Assembly: GCA_963813895.1 (NCBI GenBank)
Contig: CAWFAS010000005.1
Location: 386,956-450,955, forward strand
Direction of reading: 5' to 3'
Source: DASZWJ01 sp963813895
Lineage (GTDB): Bacteria > Pseudomonadota > Gammaproteobacteria > JAURND01
Length of the DNA stretch: 64,000 bases
Shown: positions 8,703-17,370 of the stretch, piece after piece
Layout of the letters: the number at the start of each line of letters is the position of its first letter
Numbering within the stretch: position 1 is the stretch's first letter
Made by a program: the position numbers and the translations under genes
Notes under the pieces: generated by a model
What the model was told of the DNA's origin: nothing
Databases searched by the model: none
The model's input: the letters and a program-made list of their open reading frames with translations, nothing else

Positions 8703-10339
8703 CAGAGGAAAATCGCAGCAAACTGATTGAAGCCGCCAATAAATTGAAGAGAGAAAATATTTTGCAACATCCATCACTAAAAGACCCTAACCAGAAAATC
8801 TTTTTGGAAAAATTCTTTAATGCACTCGATAAAATAAAAGATCTGGATGAATTTTACTGCGCAGCAAATGACCTAGTCAGGATTTCCTCAGTCTTGAAAA
8901 ATGATACCTTTAATCAGCTGTTAGGGCTGATCTATGAAAATATTGACTTAGAATACAGGCCAACTGACCATTCTATTCTTTATTACGCAGAAGGCGGCGG
9001 AAAGTGGAAGGATATAATAGTCAAATTTGATAACAATGCTGCAGGATTCATTAGGGACGCTATTGGAAAAGGCAGTATTGCACGGGGTTACCGTGGTGAC
9101 GTGCAAAATGCGCCGACAGAAGTAGAATCCACTTATCATGATCGCGAGTTTACTCGAGAAATATTAGATTTTATAAACCCCACCTATTTTAAAAACAACC
9201 TAAACAGATTGGGTTTTGTTACTATCAAAGATACGATAAAACCGCAGCTTCCGCTTTTTTCTAATTTCGGCTCATTAGAATCAGAGGAAGCCTTAGCAAG
9301 TAACTATATTACACATTTGGGTATACCTGAAGATAAGCAATTTATAGCTCAGCCAGACGTCGTTAAAGATATGAAGGAGGTGGGTATAGCAGGAACGTCA
9401 TATGGCGGGGGTATTTGTCATATACGAGACGATTATCCCAACTCCATTTTTTGGGATGATAAAGGTGCATTTGCCCTTAAGAAGTTTGTAGAAATCGCTC
9501 ACAGCCATGTCTTTCCGCGAGAACTTGTTCAACCTGAAGGAGCCTTCACCATCGAGAGCAGCTTGGCGATACAATCACGCCATGAGTGGGAGAAACTACA
9601 ACGACTCTCAGAGCAAAAGCCTGAGAGCCGCTTGGCGATACAATCACGCCATGAGCGGGAGAAACTACAACGACACTCAGAGCAAAAGCGTGAGAGCCGC
9701 TCTCCTGATTCAGATCTTGATGAGAAAAAAAAGTCACCCTTTTTTTCTCATTCAAGCACGACTGTTATTTTATTCCCTAAACCAAAAGATGAAAAGAAAA
9801 TTTCCTTACAACCCTTAAACACAGACGAAGACGATCTAAGGAAAGAGAGACAAAAAGCCTTAGAGGCCTTACAAGGGGACAGGTACGATCTGTTTATGAA
9901 ATACATATTCAAGCTTTTTGATAATAAAAAACCTAAAACAGGCAAGCCCAACACTGTTAAAATTCTTCACGAACCTAACGATCGGCAACCTACCGAGCCT
10001 TACCTACATTTATTCTTTGACGAAGGTAGGCAGCAACCAGCGATTGCTTCGTACAGCGGCCTGCTTTTATTAGACAAGAAGTCGGATAAATTCATCGTGA
10101 TAAATAAAAAAGAGCAGGGACCTTTCATGCCTGAAAATGACCAGCAAAGATTTAAGAATGCCGTTGTTTTAGGTTTTACTAGGACAATAATTACGGAAGC
10201 AAATACGTTCTCTAATCGGTTTAATACGCCCGGTGAAGCAGCACTAAACTACTTTGAAGCACAAAGCAAAAACTGGGAAGAAATTAATCCTCAACAGCAC
10301 TTAGAGAAAGGCAAGGACGATAGCTGCCTAATACTATGA
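8669..10339 (+). CDS. Effector candidate with C-terminal CaaX motif
   Basis: The 556-residue protein matches no family I recognise. It ends in DDSCLIL, so the last four residues are Cys-Leu-Ile-Leu, a CaaX box of the geranylgeranylation type. Host prenylation of CaaX effectors is established for Legionella (for example AnkB), and bacteria do not prenylate proteins themselves. Residues about 296-341 contain two copies of a 23-residue unit (LAIQSRHE-EKLQR-SEQK-ES) that is charged and predicted helical. There is no signal peptide or membrane segment. The ATG follows ATAGGACTC. The gene is enclosed by two inverted copies of a group II intron. The effector role is inferred. Confidence 0.6.
   Translation: MPKTIVHKNVLTEENRSKLIEAANKLKRENILQHPSLKDPNQKIFLEKFFNALDKIKDLDEFYCAANDLVRISSVLKNDTFNQLLGLIYENIDLEYRPTDHSILYYAEGGGKWKDIIVKFDNNAAGFIRDAIGKGSIARGYRGDVQNAPTEVESTYHDREFTREILDFINPTYFKNNLNRLGFVTIKDTIKPQLPLFSNFGSLESEEALASNYITHLGIPEDKQFIAQPDVVKDMKEVGIAGTSYGGGICHIRDDYPNSIFWDDKGAFALKKFVEIAHSHVFPRELVQPEGAFTIESSLAIQSRHEWEKLQRLSEQKPESRLAIQSRHEREKLQRHSEQKRESRSPDSDLDEKKKSPFFSHSSTTVILFPKPKDEKKISLQPLNTDEDDLRKERQKALEALQGDRYDLFMKYIFKLFDNKKPKTGKPNTVKILHEPNDRQPTEPYLHLFFDEGRQQPAIASYSGLLLLDKKSDKFIVINKKEQGPFMPENDQQRFKNAVVLGFTRTIITEANTFSNRFNTPGEAALNYFEAQSKNWEEINPQQHLEKGKDDSCLIL
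9554..9691 (+). repeat. Two tandem 69-bp coding repeats
   Basis: Two units (9554-9622 and 9623-9691) differ by only a few bases and each encodes 23 residues of the CaaX protein. The unit length is a multiple of three, so copy-number change would keep the reading frame. Confidence 0.9.
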
Positions 10340-10379
10340 AAATGAAGACAGGCTCTCAAAGCAGCCCTCGTTTCCAGTG

Positions 10380-10680
10380 TCACAACACACCAACGCAGCT
10401 AATGGCAACCACCAGTAGATTGGCTGCGACTGACGATGCCATGATATGGATTTCTGGATTGAAACCCTGAGCCAACAACGTTGCTGATGGAGAAATGGCG
10501 AAAATCAAGCCCACAGTAATAGGTTGGCACAGTCGTGTGCCTTCCTGCAGTAAATAGAGGCTGAGAATGACACCAATACCAGTCAACGGCAACAGCCAAT
10601 GCCACTCATTGGCGATAAATGAAATCAATCGGTTAGGGTCTTCTTGCAGCAGCAATGCGACGATGGATAGGTGAGGGGTC
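10380..10680 (-). pseudogene. C-terminal fragment of a multi-spanning membrane protein
   Basis: The minus-strand frame contains three hydrophobic stretches (WLLPLTGIGVILSLYLL, ITVGLIFAISPSATLLA and ASSVAANLLVVAISCVGVL) and ends at a natural stop. No start is present: the 5' side joins the GGGGTCAAATCTGGA repeat and intron B. It is the tail of a transporter-like protein; the family is not recognised, an AEC-type carrier being only a guess. Confidence 0.45.
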
Positions 10681-11779
10681 AAATCTGGAGTGCGCCGTAG
10701 CAAAGCTACAATAAAGATGGCGGAAGGCCCGCCGTGATCTGCTTGCAGGAGTCGGTCACAAACCAACTTAAGCTGCTGTTCAAGGAAAACGGTAGTGAGC
10801 GTTAAGTAAAGCCAGCGGAAAACTGGCGAGGTAGGGGTTAGGAAGGTGAATAAAACTGAACCATTGTTGAAGCGTCGTTAGACCTAAGTAACGTCAAAAT
10901 CAAAATCTTCCAGATATTTTGGGACAAACATACAGGCAACCTGCTTACTGAGTATGTGGCGTTCGGCGTAGAGATGGCACGAGCCTAACCTGGGCTTTAA
11001 TGTGGAACTGCGGGAAGCAGTTATCTGGATGCAAAAGAGAGAAACTCAAGGGGTAAAATCTCAAGAGTGAGAGTATCGATGCCAGAAACTGTGACGGAGC
11101 TGTTCGTAGTAGTGATGAAACTCCTGTAATGGGAGTGGAGCGAAGGGGCAGCGTTAAATGTGGTTGTCAATTTCGGAACTTGAAAAGAGGATAAGAAGTG
11201 GATAAACCAAAACCATTTGTAATATCAAAGAGGTTAGTATGGGAGGCTTATCAACGAGTCAAAGAGAACAAAGGTGGTGCTGGAATAGACCGAGAATCCT
11301 TGCTCGACTTTGATAAGAAACTGAGTAAGAACCTATACAAAATCTGGAACAGACTCAGCTCAGGCAGCTATTTTCCGCCAGCTGTGAGAGGGGTAGAAAT
11401 CCCTAAGAAGCAGGGAGGAACAAGACTGCTTGGAGTGCCGACTGTATCGGATAGAATAGCGCAAATGACGATCAAGCTGATGTTTGAACCATTAGTAGAG
11501 CCACACTTTTTGGAAGACTCATATGGATACAGACCGAACAAATCGGCGCTGGATGCTATAGGGGTCACACGAAAGCGGTGCTGGAGTTACGACTGGCTCA
11601 TAGAGTTTGATATAAAAGGGCTATTTGACAACATAGACCATGATCTGTTGATGAAAGCGGTGCGTCAACATACCGACAATAAATGTATATTATTGTATTT
11701 AGAGCGATGGATAAAAGCCCCCGTGGAGTTGCCGGACGGAACTGTCAAAAGCAGGGATACCGGAACACCCCAGGGCGGG

Positions 11780-11885
11780 TTATGCAAAGCTTTGCATAAT
11801 CCACCTTATGCGAAGTAGGACATTATGCAAAGTAAATTACTTAGGTTATTAAAAAATAATGATTTTACTTTTATTTACTTTGCAT
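11780..11885. repeat. Left end of the RIT element with iterated TTATGCAAAG sites
   Basis: The end opens with a perfect 20-bp palindrome TTATGCAAAGCTTTGCATAA (11780-11799). TTATGCGAAGTA follows at about 11804, TTATGCAAAGTA at about 11823, and an inverted copy ACTTTGCATAA lies near 11877. The right end (15170-15256) aligns with this end only from 11804 on, so the first 24 bp are extra. Confidence 0.75.
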
Positions 11886-11900
11886 AATTTCTCATGGTGT

Positions 11901-12929
11901 TTATTTTAACTCAGACAGCCACGAAAGCAATGCTTGATCTTTGCTCCAATCAGGCAGATTACTTTCAATTAAATCAGGATAAAGATTTTCAACAGCTTTT
12001 CTTTTGGTTTCAGTATCTGCCCTGGCATATATCTCTGTGGTCTTCAGGTCAACGTGACCAAGAAAATCACGGATATAGATGAGATTAACACCCGCTTGTA
12101 ATAAATGCATCGCCTTTGAATGGCGAAGCATATGGGCATGTACTTTTAAAGGTACTATGGTTGATTTTTTTCTGGCAGATTCAACATACTTTGCAATTAT
12201 GTAAGACACGCCTTCTTTTGTCAGTTTCCTATGTTGGTTATTTGTGAATAGTGGATTTTCATTTTTCCAAGTTTTATCTAAGTTATTTTCCGACAAATAA
12301 TTTTTTAATAAAGAAGCTGTATTTTTCATGATAGGTACCCGTCTGATTTTATTTCCTTTGCCAGTTAACGTAATAACAACGGGTTCTTGTAAACTAACAT
12401 CACCGATCTTCAGATCACATACTTCCTGCACGCGTGCTCCAGAATCATATAAGACCGCCATTAACGTTAAATCACGTCTACCCCTCAACGTATGTTTGTC
12501 GGGCTGCTCCAAAAGTAATTTCATAGCTTCTGGAGTCAGATATTCCACAATTTTTTTCTGTGCTTTTTTAATGGGGATAGCTGTGATCTTTTGAAAATTA
12601 AATATACCAGCAGGCTCTTCTGCCTGTAAATATCTAAAAAAAGAATGAATAGCCGCTAGTCTTTGATTTCGAGTGGATATGCTACATTTTCTGTCTGTTT
12701 CCAGCCACTGTAAAAAATCAATCAACCATTGGCTTGAGAGAATACTAATAGTGATTTTTTCTGCCGAAATTTTTTTAATCTCTTGACAGTAATTAATCAA
12801 TAATTTAAATGTATCTCGATAAGAGTGAATAGTATTTTTGCTGACATTTTTCTGCGTTGGCAAGTAAATGGAAAGAAATTCAGTTAGGTATTTTGCAAAA
12901 TCAGTGGGTTTCATTGGTTTCACCTCCAA
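11901..12929 (-). CDS. RIT tyrosine recombinase, third gene (RitC-like)
   Basis: The 342-residue tyrosine recombinase has a SAM-like core-binding domain in residues ~5-110. In the catalytic domain are the first Arg in SGARVQEVCDL, HMLRHSKAMHLL (H-x-x-R) and GHVDLKTTEIYARAD with the nucleophilic Tyr. Its start overlaps the end of the middle recombinase by 29 bp, so the genes are translationally coupled. The whole catalytic set R, H-x-x-R, H, Y is present. Confidence 0.9.
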   Translation of the reverse strand: MEVKPMKPTDFAKYLTEFLSIYLPTQKNVSKNTIHSYRDTFKLLINYCQEIKKISAEKITISILSSQWLIDFLQWLETDRKCSISTRNQRLAAIHSFFRYLQAEEPAGIFNFQKITAIPIKKAQKKIVEYLTPEAMKLLLEQPDKHTLRGRRDLTLMAVLYDSGARVQEVCDLKIGDVSLQEPVVITLTGKGNKIRRVPIMKNTASLLKNYLSENNLDKTWKNENPLFTNNQHRKLTKEGVSYIIAKYVESARKKSTIVPLKVHAHMLRHSKAMHLLQAGVNLIYIRDFLGHVDLKTTEIYARADTETKRKAVENLYPDLIESNLPDWSKDQALLSWLSELK

Positions 12930-13905
12930 GCATGGGGATGATGTTTGGATACTGAGTCTCTATTTTTAACGTGATGTGAGGGAATACATCGGCAGTTAAG
13001 CGGAGGTAATAGGCAGTTTCGTTGAATGAGTCGTGTCCCATATAGGTTTTTAACAGAGGCAGGTAAACAGTGAGATCTTTTTCTTCTTCAGCCCATTTTT
13101 TTAAGCAATGCACGGCATAAACGTGTCGAAAGTCATAAATGCGTGGGCCATGTCCTCTGCCGCCATGGGAAATTTTGGCACGCCATAAAAATCTGCGGAA
13201 GTTATGATAAAGATTAGTTTTTGTCATGGGTTTACCATGCAATGCTGGAAAATAATAATCACTTTCGGCTGAGTTTAGGTGCACTTTTTTTGAGAAATTT
13301 CGACATAGATCCGTTAGAAAGGCGGACATAGGCACCAATCGGCAATTATCTTTTTTAGCGTGATGGATGCTGAGGACACCGTCTTTTAGATCAACATCTG
13401 CAACTTTAAGCAGTCTGGCTTCGGATAATCTCAATCCGCATAGATAGATCATGCGAAAAATCACAGGCATAATCAGGTGCCGATAGGGACATTCGCAACA
13501 ATACTGACATCGGTCGGTTTCAGAGAAAAATTTTTCCAATTCTTCAATAGTATAAATATACGGTATATATTGTTTTGCGCTAGGATAATAACCTTTGGCT
13601 AAGACATAAGCGTTCATTCCGATAGAATCGAGATATTTTCCAAATTGCCGAATGACAGAAGCACGCGAGCTTTGGTTGGCTTGTGCCTCATAAGTTTTTT
13701 TGCTGCACCAATCAAGTACCATTTCCTTAGTCAGAATAGTCGCTTGAGGATATTTATCTAATGTAAATTGATCGAAACGTTTTAAATGCCCGGCATCAGT
13801 ATCATACTTGTATCCAATAGCCTGTTTTAATTTTAAATGATTTTGAATATGATCCTTGAAAGGGCCGGTATAATTAAAATTATTCATGATGAATACCCTC
13901 CCCAA
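12901..13905 (-). CDS. RIT tyrosine recombinase, second gene (RitB-like)
   Basis: The 334-residue recombinase is the middle member of the trio. Visible motifs are LCGLRLSEARLL (first Arg), YDFRHVYAVHCL (second Arg in a D-F-R-H variant of H-x-x-R) and MGHDSFNETAYYLRLT (His and Tyr). It overlaps its upstream neighbour by 26 bp and its downstream neighbour by 29 bp. A Cys-rich stretch (CQYCCECPYRH, about residue 134) could bind metal. Confidence 0.9.
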   Translation of the reverse strand: MGRVFIMNNFNYTGPFKDHIQNHLKLKQAIGYKYDTDAGHLKRFDQFTLDKYPQATILTKEMVLDWCSKKTYEAQANQSSRASVIRQFGKYLDSIGMNAYVLAKGYYPSAKQYIPYIYTIEELEKFFSETDRCQYCCECPYRHLIMPVIFRMIYLCGLRLSEARLLKVADVDLKDGVLSIHHAKKDNCRLVPMSAFLTDLCRNFSKKVHLNSAESDYYFPALHGKPMTKTNLYHNFRRFLWRAKISHGGRGHGPRIYDFRHVYAVHCLKKWAEEEKDLTVYLPLLKTYMGHDSFNETAYYLRLTADVFPHITLKIETQYPNIIPMLGGETNETH

Positions 13906-15115
13906 AAGTCATTGCACATTCTCTTAGTTTCTTCGTATCAACTTTTAAATAAACTGCCGTGGAGTCAGTATCCATATGACCGAGAATGTCAGAAATAACA
14001 GCAAGCGGTGTGTCCTTTTCCAAAAGATGACTGGCCATCGTATGTCGAAGGGAATGCATCCCTCTTCTTTTTTTCAAAGTAGGTAGATGCGCCAGCTCCA
14101 TATAATGTTTAATGATCTGAGCTAAATGATCGTCTTCTGCAAAGGGACCAAAAGGAGCCATGTGCTTGACAAAAATAAAGGGGCTGTCTATTTTAGGTCT
14201 ACCGTGCTTGAGGTAATCAATTACCGCCCAGCCTACTTCTGGAGTTAACGGAAGAACAGTAGGGGTTTTCGTCTTAGATTGAGTGAAAATTAATTTTTTC
14301 TCTTCCCATTTAAAATTTTCCATTTTTAAATGTTTAATATCCAGGCATCGCATCCCCAAACAACAGGCTAACAAAATGATGGCATAATCTCGTTTACCCT
14401 TTGGACTTCCTCTATCAATAGCGGCGATCAATTTTTTCAATTCATCGATTGTCCATACAGATGGAATACGAGTTTGCTTTCTGGCTTGAACCATTGGTGT
14501 TTTTGCTGCAAAATCAATCGCAACCTCCTCTGTTTTTAAAAGGAAACGAAAAAATGCGCGCAAGGAACAAATATTTTGTTCCACGGTTTTATAGGCGTAA
14601 CCAGATAAAGTTTTAATATAATTATGAATGAATGCGAGATTAATTTTCTGACAGCTGATAATTTGCTGTGAAGCGAGGTAATCCATAAATCTTGCAGATT
14701 GTTTAACATAATGATCAATGGTTACTTCAGAATAGCCATTATCTACGCAATAGGATTTAAATCGATGACTGATAGTTAAAAAATGGGGTTCAGTTAAAAT
14801 TTCTTTGTGCTTAAAATATCGACGTAAAATGGCATGATGGAGTTGAAAGTCTCCAATTACCCGTATGATGCGGAGTTCTTGAACTTCTGATTGGGAAAGT
14901 TTACGGTTAGAATCTTTTTCAAGAATATGAAAATACTTTTCGAGAAAATCCATTCCTAAACTTTCAGAAAAAAAGGGTTCATCGCGTTCTTGTGCAAATC
15001 CTAATAACATTTGCCAGCGTCTACGATAAAACTTCATGGAACCTTCAGTGTAACCTAGACGAAGCATTTCTTGCTCCAAATCACGGAGCAGATCAATCAA
15101 TGGTTTATTTTGCAT
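13880..15115 (-). CDS. RIT tyrosine recombinase, first gene (RitA-like)
   Basis: The 411-residue recombinase is first in the operon. Its N-terminal half has two SAM-like helical parts, and the catalytic domain has CLGMRCLDIKHL (first Arg), HSLRHTMASHLL (H-x-x-R) and GHMDTDSTAVYLKVD (His and Tyr). The ATG at 15115 lies behind AGGAGATATTTTT. The family acts with its two partners in a single transposition complex; no individual function is established. Confidence 0.9.
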   Translation of the reverse strand: MQNKPLIDLLRDLEQEMLRLGYTEGSMKFYRRRWQMLLGFAQERDEPFFSESLGMDFLEKYFHILEKDSNRKLSQSEVQELRIIRVIGDFQLHHAILRRYFKHKEILTEPHFLTISHRFKSYCVDNGYSEVTIDHYVKQSARFMDYLASQQIISCQKINLAFIHNYIKTLSGYAYKTVEQNICSLRAFFRFLLKTEEVAIDFAAKTPMVQARKQTRIPSVWTIDELKKLIAAIDRGSPKGKRDYAIILLACCLGMRCLDIKHLKMENFKWEEKKLIFTQSKTKTPTVLPLTPEVGWAVIDYLKHGRPKIDSPFIFVKHMAPFGPFAEDDHLAQIIKHYMELAHLPTLKKRRGMHSLRHTMASHLLEKDTPLAVISDILGHMDTDSTAVYLKVDTKKLRECAMTFGEGIHHE

Positions 15116-15169
15116 AAAAATATCTCCTAGAAATGATAATTAGAGTGCTAGACTCTATTATCGCTCTAG

Positions 15170-15256
15170 GCTATTATGCAAAGTAAATTGAAATGAAGTT
15201 GTTGAATTAATGGGAAACTTTAAGAACTACTTTGCATAATTACTTTCTTCGCATAA
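15170..15256. repeat. Right end of the RIT element with iterated TTATGCAAAG sites
   Basis: Read inwards from 15256 the end is TTATGCGAAGAAAGTAATTA, then TGCAAAGTA, with a further opposite copy TTATGCAAAGTAAATT at 15174. These probably bind the recombinases. Confidence 0.75.
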
Positions 15257-15937
15257 GGCGGGGTCATTAGTCCGCTGCTAAGTAATTTATATTTGCACTA
15301 CGTTTTTGATGTATGGATGACAAAATATCATCCAGAATCACTGTGGTGTCGCTATGCTGATGATGGAATCTGCCATTGTAAAACCAAAGAACAGGCTGAG
15401 ACTTTGTTAAGTGAGCTTGAACAGCGGTTTAGGGAATGCAAGCTTGAAATACATCCAGAGAAAACAAAGATAGTGTACTGCAAAGATGGCGGTCGAAAGG
15501 AAGCCTATACTGGCAATACAAGCTTTGAATTTCTGGGATATGAATTTCGAGTAAGGAGAGCAGAAAACAGGAAGACAAAAGAAATATTTGGAAGTTTTCT
15601 ACCAGCAATAAGTCCAAAAGCAGAAAAAGCCATTACACAGGAAATTAGGGAGCTGAATGTAAGGAACAAAAGCAACCTAAGTCTGCAAGAACTGGCGAAG
15701 TGGCTCAATCCAAAGATACAAGGGTGGATTAACTATTATGGAAAATTCACCAAATCAGCGCTAAATAAAGTATTCCAGAGATTTAACCGAACGCTCACAA
15801 TGTGGAGTATGAGGAAATATGCGAAGCTGGCGAACCGGAAAACCTACGCAACGAGGTGTATGGCGGAGTTTGCGGTGAAACATAAGAGTCTATTCGCGCA
15901 TTGGAGAATAGGTATTACAACTGTGTCCATTTAATGG

Positions 15938-15971
15938 GAGCCGTATAACACGAGAGTGTTAAGTACGGTTC
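15938..15971 (+). ncRNA. Group II intron domain V (copy B)
   Basis: This 34-nt hairpin is identical to the one in copy A, with a GAGA loop, four bases after the maturase stop codon. It remains intact although the maturase is split. Confidence 0.85.
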
Positions 15972-16012
15972 TGCGAGGGGCCAGAGGGGCAGTTCCGCTG
16001 GTCTACTCACCT

Positions 16013-16243
16013 TGTGAATACTTGACCCCTTACTTGTTTATCACCGGTGGAGTATGAGCAACAGCGAAAAGCTGTTTAATAAATATGTCCGGAAAAGTGT
16101 TGACAGATCACTCAGTGGTGGTTCCTTCTACCCGGCGGCTGGTAGGAGTGATCCTACCGGTCTACTCACCACATGACACTTGCCTTATCTCATAAGAGGT
16201 CAGTCACACGGGCAAGTGTCATGTGAATACTTGACCCCTTACT
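16013..16243. repeat. REP-like cluster and foreign intron tail
   Basis: TGTGAATACTTGACCCCTTA occurs twice, at 16013 and 16222, as a direct repeat 209 bp apart. Between them, 16104-16150 carries TGGTGGTTCCTTCTACCCGG, the domain VI-like tail of the other intron type seen at about 29910, ending in the same GGTCTACTCACC. A hairpin with ACATGACACTTGCC arms spans 16171-16224. This is the debris of at least one further intron insertion in the same repeat type. Confidence 0.6.
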
Positions 16244-16969
16244 CTAGGCGTGACCTCGTTCCTGCGTTGTTGGGGAATTAAGACTTAAATCTTCACCCAA
16301 ACGATCATCATCATCTGTTTCGTCTTCATGTACAAATGGTTGAGTGGGGGGTGCATGTACCAATGGTGGTGCAAAAAAATTAAATTTTAATTGGTATTCA
16401 GCAGTGAATCCGATTTGATCAATTTCTTGATTTAGCTCACTTAGCTCACTTAGCTCACTTAACTTATTTATCGCTGGAGCATAATTCTGTTTAGCTGCTA
16501 AGCGGTATAAACGCACCGCCTCATTAATATCCTTATTTACACCACTAATTTCATGTCGATAATGATAGCAAATACCTAACCTATATTGCGCTCCAGGAAA
16601 TCCTTGATCAGCTGCCAAGCGATATAAACGCACTGCTTCTTTTTGATTTTTATCAACACCCGTTCCCTGTTCATAGCAATCACCTAGAAAAAATTGCCCT
16701 TTAGCAGATCCTTGTTCAACTGCCAATCGGTACCAACGCACTGCCTCTTTAACATCTTGGAAACCAGCTGCTCCTTCTTCATAATGACGCCCTAAATTAC
16801 ACTGTGCGTCAGCAAATCCCAGTTCAGCTGCTTTGCGATAATGATCAACTGCAAATTTAAGAAATTGATAAGTACCATACGCTTCATAACGAAGACCTAA
16901 ATTATTATGACGTTGGGCGTCCTGGTCATCATTTTCCTTTCTACCGATGACTTTTTTGTTTTCAGACAT
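16244..16969 (-). CDS. Sel1-repeat protein, effector candidate
   Basis: The 241-residue protein has about four to five Sel1-like repeats (for example AQCNLGRHYEEG and AQYRLGICYHYRHE, with EAVRWYRLAVEQG/EAVRLYRLAADQG). These form paired helices that bind partner proteins. The start was set at 16969 because GGAGG lies six bases upstream; an earlier in-frame start has none. A SEL triplet repeated three times comes from a 9-bp tandem repeat. The C-terminus is acidic (EDETDDDDRLGED), as in many Dot/Icm substrates. Sel1 effectors such as LpnE and EnhC are known from Legionella; the role here is inferred. Confidence 0.8.
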   Translation of the reverse strand: MSENKKVIGRKENDDQDAQRHNNLGLRYEAYGTYQFLKFAVDHYRKAAELGFADAQCNLGRHYEEGAAGFQDVKEAVRWYRLAVEQGSAKGQFFLGDCYEQGTGVDKNQKEAVRLYRLAADQGFPGAQYRLGICYHYRHEISGVNKDINEAVRLYRLAAKQNYAPAINKLSELSELSELNQEIDQIGFTAEYQLKFNFFAPPLVHAPPTQPFVHEDETDDDDRLGEDLSLNSPTTQERGHA

Positions 16970-17259
16970 ATACACCTCCACAGTTAGCAAAATAAAGAAA
17001 AGGTTGGGTCTTGCATTAAAAGAACTGACACTTGATTTAATCAATTATTATCGCCTCTACTTCAGTCTGCAATTTTTCTATCAGTTGAGTAGCAGATAAG
17101 GCCTGCACAAATGCGCTCCTTCTTAAGGGATGAATTGTCTATAAACAAATCAAACCATTTGAAAATGAGGTTGATGGCAGTAGGCCAGGGCCGCGTTAGT
17201 TTTATAGTAACCCTTTGGTTTAATTTGAGTCAATTCGCCTTTTAAAAAACTTATGGACT

Positions 17260-17292
17260 AATAAGATTAACTTAACATTCTGAGGATATTAT
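17260..17292 (+). promoter_or_regulatory. Weak PmrA-box-like promoter candidate
   Basis: AATAAG-ATTAA-CTTAAC, a 10-bp spacer, then TATTAT. The layout equals that at 32285-32317, but the first half-site has two mismatches. It lies 79 bp before the SET-domain gene. Confidence 0.3.
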
Positions 17293-17370
17293 ATCGATTC
17301 GTGTGCAATCAACTTTTTAACCATTTGAATTTAATACCTAACAAGCTGTCTTACATTAATAGGCGATACA

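Larger units (their letters stand above)
11780..15256 (-). mobile_element. RIT element (recombinase in trio), 3,477 bp
   Basis: Three overlapping tyrosine recombinase genes lie on the minus strand between related ends, with no other cargo, which is the definition of a RIT element. The 6-bp sequence GGCGGG is present on both sides (11774-11779 and 15257-15262) and occurs once in the uninterrupted intron copy A, so it is the target duplication. The ends carry repeated TTATGCAAAGTA/TTATGCGAAG motifs. Confidence 0.9.
11198..15934 (+). pseudogene. ltrA: Group II intron reverse transcriptase split by the RIT insertion
   Basis: The N-terminal part (11198-11779) is the same as copy A through TGTPQGG (residue 194) and then runs 12 codons into the inserted element. 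The C-terminal part resumes at 15263 with VISPLLSNLYLHY and ends at 15934. The break is between the PQG motif and YADD, so the enzyme is inactive. Any mobility of this copy would need the maturase of copy A. Confidence 0.92.
10690..16010 (+). mobile_element. Group II intron copy B, interrupted by a RIT element
   Basis: The 5' end GTGCG is at 10690 and the 3' end CTACTCAC at 16010. Subtracting the 3,477-bp insertion and its 6-bp target duplication leaves exactly 1,838 bp, the length of copy A. Copies A and B are inverted relative to each other, with their 5' ends facing across 8424-10689. The 5' exon is again GGGTCAAATCTGGA, while the 3' exon is a different repeat (CTTGTGAATACTTGACCCC). Confidence 0.88.
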
